Below, piece after piece: positions 20,575 to 32,393 of a stretch of 64,000 nt of DNA. Numbering within the stretch: position 1 is the stretch's first letter; every line of letters starts with the position of its first letter. Where the stretch lies: the NCBI GenBank assembly GCA_027422505.1, contig JAPQWV010000017.1, positions 16,679,501 to 16,743,500 on the forward strand, in the 5' to 3' direction. The DNA is from Craterostigma plantagineum. Its lineage: Eukaryota > Streptophyta > Magnoliopsida > Lamiales > Linderniaceae. The notes under the pieces are model-generated. The model had not been told where the DNA came from. It worked only from the letters and a program-made list of their open reading frames with translations, and searched no databases. The position numbers and the translations under genes are program-made.

Positions 20575-21493
20575 CAGGGCCGACTCATTATAATATGAGG
20601 CCTAAAGCAAAATTTTTCGATGGGGCCTTTTTTATTGAAAATAAATAAATATTATATATTAACAAAATTTTTTAGGTGTCAATATCTCACAATAACCCTC
20701 CTTTTGTCCGGGTTTGGGACCGACAGCTATAAAATTTGAAATTTATAGAAGGCGGAGTTAAAAATTTTGAATATTTTTTAGTGAAAAACTTAAAAAAAAC
20801 CAATTACAAGAAATTTGTTCTTCTAGCTTTTCTTGATGCAAAATCTTTTATAAAATTCTCATAATCAATCTTCTCAGCCAACTCATTTTCTATTGATAAA
20901 ATAGCTAATCTATTTAATCTTTCTTGTGAAATTGTTGATCGTAAGTAGTTTTTTATTATTTTTAATTTGGAAAAACTTCTTTCTGCGGAAGCAACAGTTA
21001 CCGGAATCGTCAACATAATCCTATATGCAATATATACATTAGGAAAAGAATGTACCTTTTTAACATAGTTTATTAAATAAAATATAAAAAAAATACAAAG
21101 ATAAAACCTGAATTATTTTGATGAGCTTCAGTTGTTGTTCGACTTGAGATTCGATGGAGCTTTTAGATAGATAAGATAATGAGACCGTTGAATATTATCA
21201 ATAAGGGACATGGGCGATTTATTAATAGGCAAAAAAAGGCTAAAGTAAAGAAGTTGAAAAGACAAAAAATAATTGAAGGAAAGATGAAAAATCAGGCAGT
21301 TGAAAAGGCAAAAAAGAAAAGATAAAATACAAGTTTAATTAAAGGAAAAATAATAGATATATTTGTAGTATTGGGCTCGGGCTTAATAATTTTTTTTTCA
21401 CACTATAACACTACTAAACTAAAGGATGGGGCCCTAAAAAATGTTGGGGCCTAAAACCCATGCTTGAGTGGCTTTACCCAATAGCTGGGCCTG
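20575..21493 (-). mobile_element. hAT transposon remnant (internally deleted)
   Basis: The 919-bp element begins CAGGGCCGACTC and ends with the imperfect inverted partner TGGGCCTG. Subterminal GGGGCC and AGGCCTAAA motifs lie at both ends. It is flanked by 8-bp duplications CATACAAC (20567-20574) and CATATAAC (21494-21501), one mismatch. It keeps only the last part of the transposase on the minus strand, so it cannot move by itself. Confidence 0.85.
20804..21016 (-). pseudogene. hAT transposase C-terminal dimerisation domain
   Basis: This 70-codon frame reads L-T-I-P-V-T-V-A-S-A-E-R-S-F-S-K-L-K, then L-R-S-T-I-S-Q-E-R-L-N-R-L-A-I-L-S-I-E. That is the conserved hAT dimerisation block, of the type seen in TTF/ZMYM-like plant hAT proteins. 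The catalytic domain is absent. The initial Met is internal to the domain, so this is only the tail of the original protein. Confidence 0.88.
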
Positions 21494-21707
21494 CATATAA
21501 CACAGATAGGCAAAGACTCTCCTGAGTAGAGAACTCAAAAAATTGAAAACTTCAAAAACAAGAAAACTACTACTAAGCAAGCGAAGAGGACTGCTTCTGA
21601 TTTTAAAACTCCCATCACAATCTGACAAAAAATGTAGACCCTGCATTGGTTTTTCACACCCTACATCCAGCCTCCGACAAAATGCAACCAATCAAAACAC
21701 CATCTGA

Positions 21708-22255
21708 TTAATGGTAGTCTAGAAATTCAGCCCACTCAACGCCCGCCAACTCAATAATTGTCCGTTCATCTCTCCATTCACCTTTAAAAATCCAAAGATT
21801 ACTATGGGTCTTCCACATCATCCAAAGGATATAAACCGATAGTTGGACTCGATGTTGGTAAATTCCCTTTCTAGGTCGAGAACACGCAAGTCCCCACCAA
21901 TCTTTAAAACTTCCCAAACCAGACCCCAAGCAGTTCCAGGAGACAGGTGCCATCTTCCAAGTGGTGCAGGCTCTTGAACAGTGAAAAAACAAATGCTCAT
22001 GGACTCTTCCTTATCCCCACAAACCGAGCAAATAGTATCAAGATGTACCCCTCGCTTTTCAGATTGAGTTTGGTTGCAAGGACATCATGAACACACCTCA
22101 ACATAAAGTGTTTCAGCTTATCTTTAATTTTCAGCTTCCACACATTCGTCGAGGTAAACATTATCCTCGACGAATTGCCGAATAAATCCGCAAACTTGTT
22201 GATGATCTGAAGCCCATTCTTCATCAGTCTTAGATTATGGCTTCTCAGATGCAAA
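21708..22255 (-). pseudogene. LINE zf-RVT domain, frameshifted
   Basis: The frame 22254-21997 reads F-T-S-T-N-V-W-K-L-K-I-K-D-K-L-K-H-F, C-V-H-D-V-L-A-T-K-L-N-L and ends near the cysteine region. After a frame change, 21992-21708 reads F-F-H-C-S-R-A-C-T-T-W and ends W-A-E-F-L-D-Y-H. This is the zinc-binding tail of a plant L1-type ORF2. The RT domain upstream is lost by 5' truncation, as is usual for LINE copies. Confidence 0.8.
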
Positions 22256-22414
22256 CAAAGGTAAGTGCAGATTCTTCACAAACAGCAAATCCGTCATCTT
22301 GCACTTCCAGATATGATAATTGGTGCCATTCAGTAACGCCATTCTACTCGTAATTGCCTCCTCACTCAAGCAAGTCGATAACGATTGAACGAAACCCTTG
22401 GCTCTGATACAACT
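22256..22414 (-). pseudogene. gag N-terminal stub of a copia element
   Basis: The minus-strand frame reads [18 protein letters not shown], the N-terminal copia gag signature. It starts shortly after a primer-site-like GTATCAGAGCC (plus-strand 22400-22410) and is cut at about 22255 by the LINE. Only some 50 codons remain. Confidence 0.78.
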
Positions 22415-23080
22415 TGATGGAAAAAGAAACGCCAAACAATAATCTGTCACACGATTATAAGATCAGCGGAATAAGCTTTTCCCCACTTGCAAGAATCTGA
22501 AATAGGAATATTTGGTTAACAGCAAAGCATGATTATGAATCACACAAGAGACACCGATTTTAATGTGGAAATCCCTGAAATCAAGGGCAAAAACAACGGG
22601 TCTTTCCAACCACCAAAGAAAGCTCCTCTATGACCAAAGGAGTACAGAGAGAGTTACAATTGAGTGCTAACACAAGCACAATTCAACGAATCAACCCGAA
22701 AGCGACAGCTTTAACATGAGAGACAAAATCGAAAACACCCTCACAAAGAACAGCCACTATACGAGCCCAATATCTCAAGCCTCTGACAACGAGATTAAAA
22801 TATGACTAGTGGATTTGAAGAGCCACGAGTTATGAACCTGCTGACCAAATCTCAGCCCGATTCGACGGTGGACGAATCCACAATGATCAGATCTCTAATG
22901 CTACGCAAACCGTGACGTGATTGCTTTTATCTCTTTTAATCTTTTTGAATTTTGTTGATTCTTTCTCCTTAACCTCTCTTCTCGCCACCAACAATGATCT
23001 CACTACTTATATTTATGAGTAGCCAAGTGGGCTTACGTTTTTGGGCCTTTCTCCATATAAGACGGGAGCCCAACCCAACA
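22415..23080 (-). repeat. LTR of a minus-strand copia element
   Basis: On the minus strand a 666-bp sequence begins TGTTGGGTTGGGCTCCCG and ends CCATCA, followed by a primer site and a gag stub. No partner LTR is seen in the window. It is the 5' end of a copia element whose remainder is missing or lies elsewhere. Confidence 0.78.
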
Positions 23081-23300
23081 GTTTTTTTCTCCTTTGTGGA
23101 ACTTTATTCCTCCTTTTGGAGGTATATTAGCCCTATTGGATCTTGAATCGTTACTAGGGGGCCTTCACCGGCTATTTAGCTGCTTGCACTTTTTTAATGA
23201 ATGGAAAAAGAAAAAAATAAATTTAAGTGGAATTGAACTCATTAGCGATATCATGTTTCTTCATTTGAGCTATCCTTTTGGACAAGATACGTTGTCCAAT

Positions 23301-23385
23301 TAAAGTGGATATATACAACTAATCTGTCTATAAACCCTAGTTAGTACTTTAAAGTGGATATACACAACTAATCTGTCTATAAACC
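23301..23385. repeat. 36-bp tandem-like direct repeat
   Basis: The units at 23301-23336 and 23350-23385 (starting TAAAGTGGATATA) differ at one position, with a period of 49 bp. Confidence 0.8.
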
Positions 23386-23574
23386 ACAAATGTGAATAGC
23401 CCGAAGGACCTGATATTCATGTCACATGTGAAGCAACAGCAGAGAGCTATGTAAGGTAATATAACCTTGTTTGGTGTGTTTATGAATGTCCCAAGAGCCG
23501 TGTCTACGGCAACGGGCCTCATTACTTATATGTAATAAATGAAATTACTTGTTTGTTCATGACCGTCTATTTAT

Positions 23575-23611
23575 TATATAAGTTTGGGCCCAACTTTGGA
23601 GAGGGCCCAAA

Positions 23612-23619
<8 letters not shown>
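23575..23619. other. Perfect 17-bp inverted repeat (hairpin)
   Basis: TATATAAGTTTGGGCCC (23575-23591) and GGGCCCAAACTTATATA (23603-23619) pair perfectly around an 11-nt loop. The right arm merges into the TA repeat. It could be a hairpin or the remains of a small foldback element. Confidence 0.8.

Positions 23620-23642
<23 letters not shown>
23614..23642. repeat. TA dinucleotide microsatellite
   Basis: An uninterrupted run of about 14 TA units. Confidence 0.9.
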
Positions 23643-23648
<6 letters not shown>

Positions 23649-23934
23649 AAGTTGTTAAGTTTAAATTAAATAAAAAAACAAAATCGAATTATAAAAAGCT
23701 GAAAATGTTAATGGTTATAGTTGGGCCTTAAAGTTAATAAACAAGCCCAAATTTTATTATTTATTAAAAATTCAGCCCCAAGCAATACATATTATATATA
23801 TTTTTTATGTAAGGAGAAGAAGACTGACGTGATTTGTTCTTGCAATAGTCAAAATTCAATTGTCAAATGATTTCTTTTCGAGTAGAGTTTTATCAATATT
23901 TTTGCCTCCAAATCATCTAGACGAATACTATTGT

Positions 23935-25583
23935 TGATGTATAAAATGGGGGGGGGGGGTGCATTAGGCTAAAAAATTTATTGGCTTGTTCTTCTTTGAA
24001 AAATACTTTTCTTTAAGAAGATAATCGCAGAGTGAGTTATATCCCTGAATGTAGTAAGAGTATCAACGTTATCTCCCTAACCTTGTTTCACAAAATATCA
24101 CGTTATTTTCTGAAAACGTTCCAATGATATAAACCATGTTCCAATGATTTTTATACAGGTTATATCCCCAACTGGGGTTTAATCCTGTCCTTGGGGTGTG
24201 ATCTCCCCAAGATTTCCAATCAATCACTAAGTATTACCGGTTATGGTTACAAAATGAACGATCCTTACACAAGCGAAGCACTTTGGAAACTTGATCTCCA
24301 CTTAGGCTGCCGCACGCCAAGTTTCGTTCCACGTCATTTTCCTAGGAAACCTATTCCTCGAATGGACACAGCTTGCTACCGAAGGGCCACAGAATCCACC
24401 AAATTTATCACTACACGTGCGGAAGACTCCAACCGTGCTCCTTTTGTTCATTCAACATGTCCGAAGACACAACGCGTCCGAAGACTAGGGTTTTTAGGAT
24501 AGGGTGTGCTAATGATCGCTCAAAGGGTACATAATTCGCAAATGAAAGCTCAACACAAACTACGAATTAAGCGCAAATTAACGCTCAATCACTCTAAGGG
24601 ATTCGTTTGCTTGTGTGTTCGTTTTTGTACCCTTCAACGTGAATTGTTTTTCTTCTATATAGACCCATGAAAAGCTTCTACACTTCACAAGGAAAGTTAA
24701 GGACATAATATGCAAGAAAGCTCAATATAACGTGCATTAACTCAAGGAATCATGCCAAGAATAAACCAATTAAGCTCAACGGTCATGCATGAATTCTTAC
24801 CATAAATACCACAGTCTTACTTTCCTTTCGTGGTAATCTCATCCGTTGTCACGACATTCCATGTATAGTTCCACTCAGAATGTTATCAATAGTAAGCTCA
24901 ATCAACTGATTCTTTCCTAAAATATGATAGCCAATTCGCACAAGAAAAGATTTGATCTACCGAGTATAAGGTAAAGACAGACTTTCCATGCATGGTGATC
25001 TCATCCGATTTCAATACATTCCATAAATAGACTCAATCACCATATTACCACGTATAAGTCCAACCAAATAATCTCTTTCCAAAATATAAATCCTAAGTCG
25101 CATAAGGAAAGGTAGATCATTGATTCACTAATTTAAAAGTCAAATAATATTGCACTCAACGGACATCTCATAATATTCTTTCCTAAAATAGATCAATCCC
25201 ATATAAGCACTCAATCAGAATATGTTTTCTATATATAGCATAGTCATATCCGGGTGATCACAGTGATATTCTTTCCTAAAATAACTCAATCACGTGTACA
25301 GCTCGCATATAACTTAACAGAATATATTTTCCATATATAGCACACAGTGAGATTCCATTCATACGATAACCAGGTGATCATATCAATATTCCAGTTAAGC
25401 ATAAGATCACATATATTCGATTTTCTTAACGATTTAAATCGTATTGAAACACTTAATCGAATATTTCACATACTTAAACATCATAAGTCATACATATCGA
25501 GTTTTCTAAATTGTACCCCCATAATACATGATTACTTGGAATAATCAAAACTCTCATAATCATTTGGACCAAAAAGGTCTACA
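23935..25583 (-). repeat. 3' LTR of element F
   Basis: The 1649-bp LTR reads, on the minus strand, TGTAGACCTTTTTGG at the start, just after the polypurine tract AAAAAGGGGGAGAT (plus-strand 25584-25597). It matches the 5' LTR (33449-34821) but has about 150 bp more near 24050-24200. A run of G at 23948-23959 interrupts the otherwise similar end. Confidence 0.85.
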
Positions 25584-27034
25584 ATCTCCCCCTTTTTGAT
25601 GATGACAAGTAATTAATGCCTATCTTAAGCATACGAGTACACTCGATATGAAACCATTTTAGCACATAGCATGTTTAAGTATAAAAGCATGCGACATATG
25701 ATCAGAGCAAATTAATTTACCAAATTTTAAAGCATGCTCCCCCTGTCTAATTGCTAATACTCCTATGTAAGCACAGCAGCAAAAACATTTAGCAATTACC
25801 AGGTGATATCATACGAAATGTCACAAGTCACCATGGAATGTCGCAAAATTTCAGATCATATCAATTTGCTCCCCCTGCCTATGTGCGGAATTCCTTAATC
25901 CTTAACAAATCACAAACTCAAGCACAAAGAGATTAAGACATAAGCATATAAAAGCAAGCCGATAGTATTAATCACGTTCCAAGATAACTAATGGCCAAAA
26001 AACTGAACGACCCAAACCAAAACACGACATTAATTGCCCAAAATTCTCCCCCTTCAACATCAAAAAAGAGGGATCCAAAACACCACCATCTTACCAAAAC
26101 CCTGCAACCAACCACAACCTACTAACCCAAAAACCAGCAAAATAAAAGAACTTAGTACTAAGCGCAGACGGGGACTAGGCATAAAAGAGCTAGGAGATCA
26201 CCAGGTATTGAAGTTCTAATGGCTGGAATCGCTATCAGATGAGGCAGATGAGAAATTCAGAGCCGTGGAGACTCCTTCATAAACTTTTTAACTCTTTTAA
26301 AGTGTCGTGAGATCTCAGCAAACTACTTCATGTTATCATCTTTGATGCCCTTGATACCCCGCTTCAAATCAGTTATGGTTCCCTACTCGTCGTCGCTCTC
26401 TAGATAATTTTTCTTCCTGATTTCGAACGAGTGGCTTTCGGAGAGATTGGAATTTGATCAGAGCAGCCTTTTGCTTCTTGTCAGAGACAAATATGGCGCC
26501 TTCGATGTTCGTCACGATTGAGATCGAAGGATTGAGGAGCGTAATAATGAAGTGAAAGACTTGGGGTTGAATGAATTGAATAAAGAAGAGATTGGATGAT
26601 TGGAAAGGCCGAAAACTTCTTGGATAAGAATGAAAATGATTTTGGAGAGATGTGATATCGATTAGACGTGAGGCAGATAAGGAAAAGATTTCAAAATTTG
26701 AATTTCAAAGATCATGGATGGATAAGGAAACTTCCCATTAGATGGAATTAAATGAAGATCAGTGGATATCTTGTGGACATTAAGGAAGGAAATAAGGACT
26801 TAAGATCAGAGTTCAAAGAAAATTTTGTCTGAAAATAGAAGTCCCGAAGAAAGTCTATTAAAAAAAATAATCTCCCCATGAATGGAAGTGATTTGGATAG
26901 ATAAGGAAGATTGAATCAAGAAAAAATATTAATAAAAATCAAGGGATAAAATCGAGGAGATCCTAAAGGATAAGATCAAAGAATACTAACGACTAACTTA
27001 TCTAGTCACCTTTCCTATTTGAACTCAATAATTC
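25584..27034 (-). other. Spacer between pol and 3' LTR of element F
   Basis: About 1.45 kb without an intact frame. In Sirevirus-like elements an extra or envelope-like ORF may occupy this position. On the minus strand near 26390-26270 a degenerate lysine-rich stretch reads D-L-K-R-G-I-K-G-I-K-D-D-N-M-K, which may be a relic of coding sequence, but I cannot assign it. The polypurine tract lies at its end (25584-25597). Confidence 0.5.
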
Positions 27035-28496
27035 CTAATTGGTCGCGAATATCACAAATCTATTCTCAATAAGGGGTTTCGTGAAGATATCTGCCAGTTG
27101 ATCATTAGTTCCTACGAAGTTTACGCTGATATTCCCTTTCTGAACATGATCTCGAATAAAATGATGTTCCACCTCCATATGCTTAGTTCGAGAGTGGTGT
27201 ACGGGATTCTTAGTGATACTAATGGCACTAGTATTATTACAGAACATAGGAATTTGGTCGACCTTAAACCGTAATCACTCAAGGTCTGTTTCATCCAAAG
27301 GATTTGTTGAGAACAACTTCCTAAGGCCATATATTCTGCTTCGGTTGTGGACAGGGCGACGATATTTTGTTTCCGACTGGACCAAGTTACAAGGGAATTC
27401 CCTGGTAATTGGCAAGTACCACTAGTGCTTTTCCTATATTCTCTACAACCGGCATAATCAGCGTCCGAGTATCCCATTAATGGGAATTCCTTGGAATTTG
27501 GATACCACATTCCAAATTTGATTGTTCCTTTCAAATATCTAAGTATTCGCTTGACTGCAGTCAAGTGAGATTCCCTAGGACTCGATTGATATCTAGAACA
27601 TAAACCAGTAGCAAACATAATATTGGGTCTGCTTGCCGTAAGGTAGAGCAAACTTCCGATCATACCTCTATATTTAGTTTGGTCAAAGGGTATACCTTGT
27701 TCATCAGTGTCAATTTTGGCGGTCTGATGCATAGGCGTGGGAAGCACCTTGAAATCAGCCATTCCGAATTTTTCAAGTACCTCCTTCGTGTACTTCGTTT
27801 GAGATATAAATGTTCTCGTGTCCAATTGTTTGATTTGCAATCCAAGGAAGTATGCGAGTTCTCCCATTAGGCTCATCTCAAATTCCTGTTGCATAGACTT
27901 AGAAAAATTCTCGGAAAGAGTTGATGTCAGTGCTGCCAAATTTGATATCATCAGCGTATATATGCACAAGTAGTATGTGATTTCCATCGCATTTTATAAA
28001 CAGAGTGTTATCTATTGTTCCTGCTGTAAAGCCAATGTCTAGTAAAAATCTACTCAATCTTTCATACCATGCCCTAGGGGCCAGTTTTAAACCATATAAA
28101 GCTTTGTTTAATTTGAAGACATGATTTGAACATTCTTCTTTTTCAAAACCGGGAGGTTGCTTGACAAAAACTTCCTCATTTATAAACCATTTAAAAATGA
28201 ACTTTCACGTCCATTTGAAAAAGCTTGAATCTTTTAAAGGATGCATATGCAAGTAAAACGCGTATTGACTCAAGCCTAGCTATGGGTGCAAAAGTTTCTT
28301 GAAAATCTATACCTTCTTCTTGGGAATAACCTTTGGCAACTAACCTGGCTTTGTTTCGTGTCACGTTACCGTTTTCGTCCAGTTTGTTGCGAAACACCCA
28401 CTTGGTGCCTATTATGGACTTGTCGTTAGGTCTTTCCACAAGAGTCCACCCTTGGCTCTTTTCGAATTGTGCTAGCTCTACTTTCATGGCAATCAC
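27035..28496 (-). pseudogene. Reverse transcriptase and RNase H of element F, broken
   Basis: The first frame (28496-28191) has [18 protein letters not shown] and L-F-Q-M-D-V-K. Between 28190 and 27990 stops and frame changes fall in the region with A-L-Y-x-x-K and the catalytic Y-x-D-D equivalent. The frame 27987-27121 continues with Q-E-F-E-M-S-L-M-G-E-L-A-Y-F-L-G-L, S-L-L-Y-L-T-A-S-R-P-N-I, Y-S-D-A-D-Y-A-G-C-R and L-S-T-T-E-A-E-Y-M-A-L. The tail (27247-27035) has H-H-S-R-T-K-H-M-E-V and L-A-D-I-F-T-K-P-L. The order and motifs are standard copia; the gene is dead. Confidence 0.88.
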
Positions 28497-29771
28497 CCAC
28501 GATTCGTCGTCAAGAGCTTCATCACTATCTTAGGTTCCATGGTTGATAATAGCACGTCATGTGATTCCTCAACAATATCATTTCTTGCAGTTGCTCTCGT
28601 TTTGATCCCTGAAGTGATATTCCCCATAACTTGTTCAGTGGGATGGCTGGAGGCATGTATGAATTTTCTACGCTGTTGTTCGTCTGAAGCCTCAGGTTCC
28701 TCTGACATAGCATCTAGTTCCAATGGAATTGCGTTCACTTCTTTGTCAGTAACCTGTATACCTGCAGGAGACACAACTATACCTTCCTCAGTAGCATCTG
28801 CATTAGGAAATTCATCAAATGTAACATGCACAGATTCTTGAACAGCTTCTTCCTATTATTAAACACTCAAAAAGCTTTGGAATGAAGGCTGTAACCTAGG
28901 AATATCCCTTCATCTACCTTGGAATCGAATTTTCCTTTCTTATCCCTATCATTCAAAATGAAATATTTGCAGCCAAATACATGGAAATATCCAGTGTTAG
29001 GGGTTTTATCGTTCCAAAGTTCATAGGAATTCTCTTAATAATCGATTAAGGAAAATCCTATTCGAGTCATAACAAGCCGTACTAACAGCTTCGGCCCCAA
29101 AAATGTTTTGGAGTATTATATTCGCTCCGCATAGTCCTAGCCATTTCTTGTAATACTCTATTTTTCCTCTTGACCACTCCATTCTGTTTAGGGGTAATAG
29201 GGGCTGAAAAATTATGACTATAACCATTTTAATCACAAAAAGATGCAAATGATTTACTATCAAATTCTAGACCATTATCACTTCTAATCTTACGGACCTT
29301 CATCACTTTCTCATTTTCTAGCTTCTTAATCAGTGGCGCAAGGTTATATAAGGCCTCACTTTTGTGCGCAAGAAATAAGACCCATGTGTACCTAGTATAG
29401 TCGTCTACGATAACAAAGGCATATCGTTTACCTTTCAATGATATAACCTGTACCGTACCAAAAAGGTCAAGATGCAGCAGTTCCAGTGGTCTGGACGTAG
29501 ATATCACATTCTTAGGTTTAAAGGACGTCTTGGTCTGTTTCCCCATTTGGCACGCTTTGCAAATTCTGTCCTTGGTGGCTTTCATATCTAGAATACCTCT
29601 CACCAATTCATTGCATGATATATGAGTCATCAGTTCCATGTTGGCATGTCCCAACCGTCTGTGCCATAACCATGTGATATCCTGCGTAACTGCTAGACAC
29701 TTGACGTTCTGGTTAGCAATATCATCAAGAGTGATGCAGTAAATGTTACCATGCCTAGACGCACTAAACAC
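28497..29771 (-). pseudogene. Integrase and linker of element F, broken
   Basis: The frame 29771-29229 begins M-F-S-A-S-R-H-G-N-I-Y-C-I and carries the zinc finger (L-W-H-R-R-L-G-H-A, C-K-A-C-Q-M-G-K) and core (L-H-L-D-L-F-G-T, V-D-D-Y-T-R-Y-T-W, I-R-S-D-N-G-L-E-F). The frame then breaks (29263-29021 and 29020-28832 are degenerate). The acidic linker frame 28831-28493 follows, ending at the RT start. The first two catalytic Asp residues are visible; the Glu lies in the broken part. Confidence 0.85.
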
Positions 29772-29804
29772 AATCTCATCATCCTTTTTGAAAAAGCACT
29801 TGTC

Positions 29805-30119
29805 TTAAGCGAAAGCTACGGTATGTCCATCATCACATAATTGGCTAATGCTAATTAAATTATGTTCTATGTTCCTAACAAACCATACGTTATCTATAGT
29901 GATATTTAAATTGTTACCAACAGTACCAACTCCCACGATTTTGGCTTTTGCATCGTTAGCGTACGAAACGTATCCTCCATCCACCGCCTTCAGTGACACA
30001 AAATTACCTATATCACCTGTCATATGGCGGGAGCACCCGCTGTCGAGATACCACCTGCTTTTCTTGCTGGAATTCTTCCTTCGTACCTGTAGAACGAAGT
30101 ACTCTTGTGAGGTACCCAA
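29805..30119 (-). pseudogene. Protease of element F
   Basis: The 104-codon frame reads R-W-Y-L-D-S-G-C-S-R-H-M-T-G-D near residue 25 (the D-S-G active site) and ends N-L-I-S-I-S-Q-L-C-D-D-G-H-T-V-A-F-A. It is separated from integrase by a stop near 29803. The D-S-G-C-S-R-H-M-T-G form is common in Sirevirus-like copia elements. Confidence 0.87.
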
Positions 30120-30400
30120 TTTCTGTTGGGTCCTAACATGTTAGCGGGGAAATAACTTCTGTTAACATATGCGATATCATTATGCATAGACGGTGATCTC
30201 CTGTTAGAATCAGATAAAACAGTGGCATTTACAGGTGATTTCCTTGGTCACCAACATACTTAGCTTAGGCACAAAATGTTTAGCATGCTTTCCTTCAGTG
30301 GAATAACCTATCCCTGACCTACGAATGTTCCTAGGAGTACTTAAAGCATCTCTAGGTTCTGCTTACCCTCAAGGAGTCTATCAACTTTCTATTTTTCTCT
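30120..30400 (-). pseudogene. gag C-terminal end of element F
   Basis: On the minus strand, degenerate sequence between the inserted solo LTR and the protease includes N-I-L-G-P-N-R-N-W-V-P-like residues near 30130, the usual W-V-P end of gag before protease. Stops interrupt it. Confidence 0.6.
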
Positions 30401-32010
30401 TGTTGACCTTTTTGGTCGTACACTGTATTTGAGTTTTGATGATTCCATGTACTTAAGATGAGATAGGCACTACAAATTTAGCAATTCGAAATATGTACGT
30501 ATCATGTTCTTGTATTTGTGTGAATTGCTTCTTGACACTGTGATTCCATTGAAACATGACTTATGTGATACCACTGTGATTATGGATTCCACCGTCATGA
30601 TATCATTGTTACGTAATTTTGGAAAGTATGAGTAAATCGAATGATAAGTGACTTTGATCTTTTTTGGAAAATAACGTGATTAATGCTTGATGTGCTGTGC
30701 TATGCAAATTGCAGTATGGATTATGCATTAATTTGATAAAGGGTAAATATGATATACATGGTAATGATATTAGTGCTGGAATCTGTCTATATATGGAATG
30801 AGATCTTCTATATCATTGAATGCGCTAATTATGGATATTATATACAAAGCATATAATTGCATGAATGTTATCCGTTTTTAAGAAATGCTGAAATAGGAAT
30901 TATATGATGCATTTAATTCGTGCTTATCTGTTTAAGTTATTGCACTTGTGCTATACATGGAAAGGATATATGCTATACATGGAAAACACGTCATCCACTG
31001 GAACATGTCTATCTTTAGGAAGAAATCATGCAGATATCATTACCAATTGCATCTAAAATGTTAAAGTCAAACGAATTCTTTCCCTGTGCGAACATGGTAT
31101 TTATTTGTATGGAAATTCGTGATTTATGTGCTGCATAATTGATAAGATGCTGAGTGGAACCATTTATGGTATCTGCCTATATGGTAAGGAAAAGGTATTT
31201 AGAGTAAGATTTCATGCAAATTAATGAATATGACCGTTGTGATGCTTAGAGCTTAATTTGGCATGATAATGGATGATGTGCTGAACTGGTGATTGCGATT
31301 GACATTCCATATGAAGTGTGTGATACTAACAGGATATATAAGTCAACACTTCTACATCGGGTGCAGATAACGAACGAACATACACGAGATAGCAAGAACA
31401 GAGATTTGAATAAGAGCGTTTGATTTGCGAATTTTTACTCTCTGTTTTGTGCCTTTGTGCTTTCGTTTTGCGATTGTTGAGTGCACCCTAAGCTAGAAAA
31501 ACTACCATCCCAATCTGAGTGTGAGTGAGCCTCACAAGGAGACAAGAGTGAAGCGTGCCTTTCGTGAATGGAGGATTTGAGATCCAGCTGATCTTCGGGA
31601 GCGAGCTGTTTCCAATCGGAGAATAGGGATTCTCAGGAAACGACGTGGAACGAAACTCGGCGTTAGGCACCCTAGCTGGGACTAGTGTTCATCTTGGTCT
31701 TGGTTGTGTAAGGGCGATCAGTCACGTCTGTAATCAGCTACGGTAACATAGTGAATTTATCAAACTCTTGAGGAGCAAACCTCAAGGAGAGGACTAAACC
31801 CCACTTGGGGATATAACCTCTATAAATCCAGGTGTTATTTACTTTTCTGTTCACTTGCACTCACGAAGATTCACTCGACCAACAGTTAAGGGAATAACCA
31901 TCATAACATCTTAATTCCGTTGCTCTCTTTTAAAAGACACACTGGATAAAAGAAGCAAAAAGTTTTTAATTGCCTAATTCACCCCCCTCTTAGGCACATA
32001 TTTTACTTCA
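30401..32010 (+). mobile_element. Solo LTR of the F family, inserted antisense in F
   Basis: The 1610-bp sequence starts TGTTGACCTTTTTGGTC and ends TTTTACTTCA, matching the ends of the F LTRs but in plus orientation. The 5-bp duplication TCTCT flanks it (30396-30400 and 32011-32015). It carries no internal sequence. It records insertion of a second F-family copy into F, followed by LTR-LTR recombination. Confidence 0.92.
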
Positions 32011-32015
32011 TCTCT

Positions 32016-32255
32016 ATCTAAGGAGTTCCTAAGTTCTACGATATCTCTGGATAAGTCACTGTTTTTCTTTTCTGTTTTCTCACAGTCACATGGAATTCCC
32101 TCTTTCTTAGCAGTAACTAACTCTCCTTTCAAACATGAGATCTGTAGATCAGCATCATGTTTTTCCTTAGCTAGTTCATCTCGCTGCCTTATCAGTTCCT
32201 TATTCAAGGAATTTAGTGACTTAATCTTTCTCTTTGCTTTTTGAGGTATCCACAC
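32016..32255 (-). pseudogene. Coiled-coil part of gag of element F
   Basis: Heptad-rich frame with K-S-L-N-S-L-N-K-E-L-I-R-Q-R-D-E-L-A-K-E and L-S-R-D-I-V-E-L-R-N-S-L-D-R, cut by the inserted solo LTR. It lies after the zinc knuckle, as in the other copia gag proteins of this window. Confidence 0.75.
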
Positions 32256-32393
32256 AATTCTTCCTTACTTTCTTCTATATCAGAAATAGATGAGTAACTT
32301 TCATAACCATTGTTATATAAACTGTTTAGGATATGAATTTTATCAATGGAGGAAGAACGATACCTGATCTTCATCAGCCATATAAGAGTGATC

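Larger units (their letters stand above)
20486..22255 (-). mobile_element. LINE 3' fragment, split by a hAT remnant
   Basis: On the minus strand a LINE tail runs from a 5' truncation near 22255 to a poly(A) (plus-strand T run 20486-20495). Its coding part is the zf-RVT region (22255-21708) followed by a 3' untranslated part. A hAT element with its own 8-bp duplication (20567-20574 and 21494-21501) interrupts the untranslated part. The 5' edge abuts a copia gag stub. I could not find a clear LINE target duplication. Confidence 0.78.
23081..23934. other. AT-rich intergenic spacer with small repeats
   Basis: There is no coding frame I can assign. It holds a 36-bp direct repeat (23301-23385), a perfect 17-bp inverted repeat (23575-23619) and a TA microsatellite (23614-23642). 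It separates the copia LTR from element F. Confidence 0.6.
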
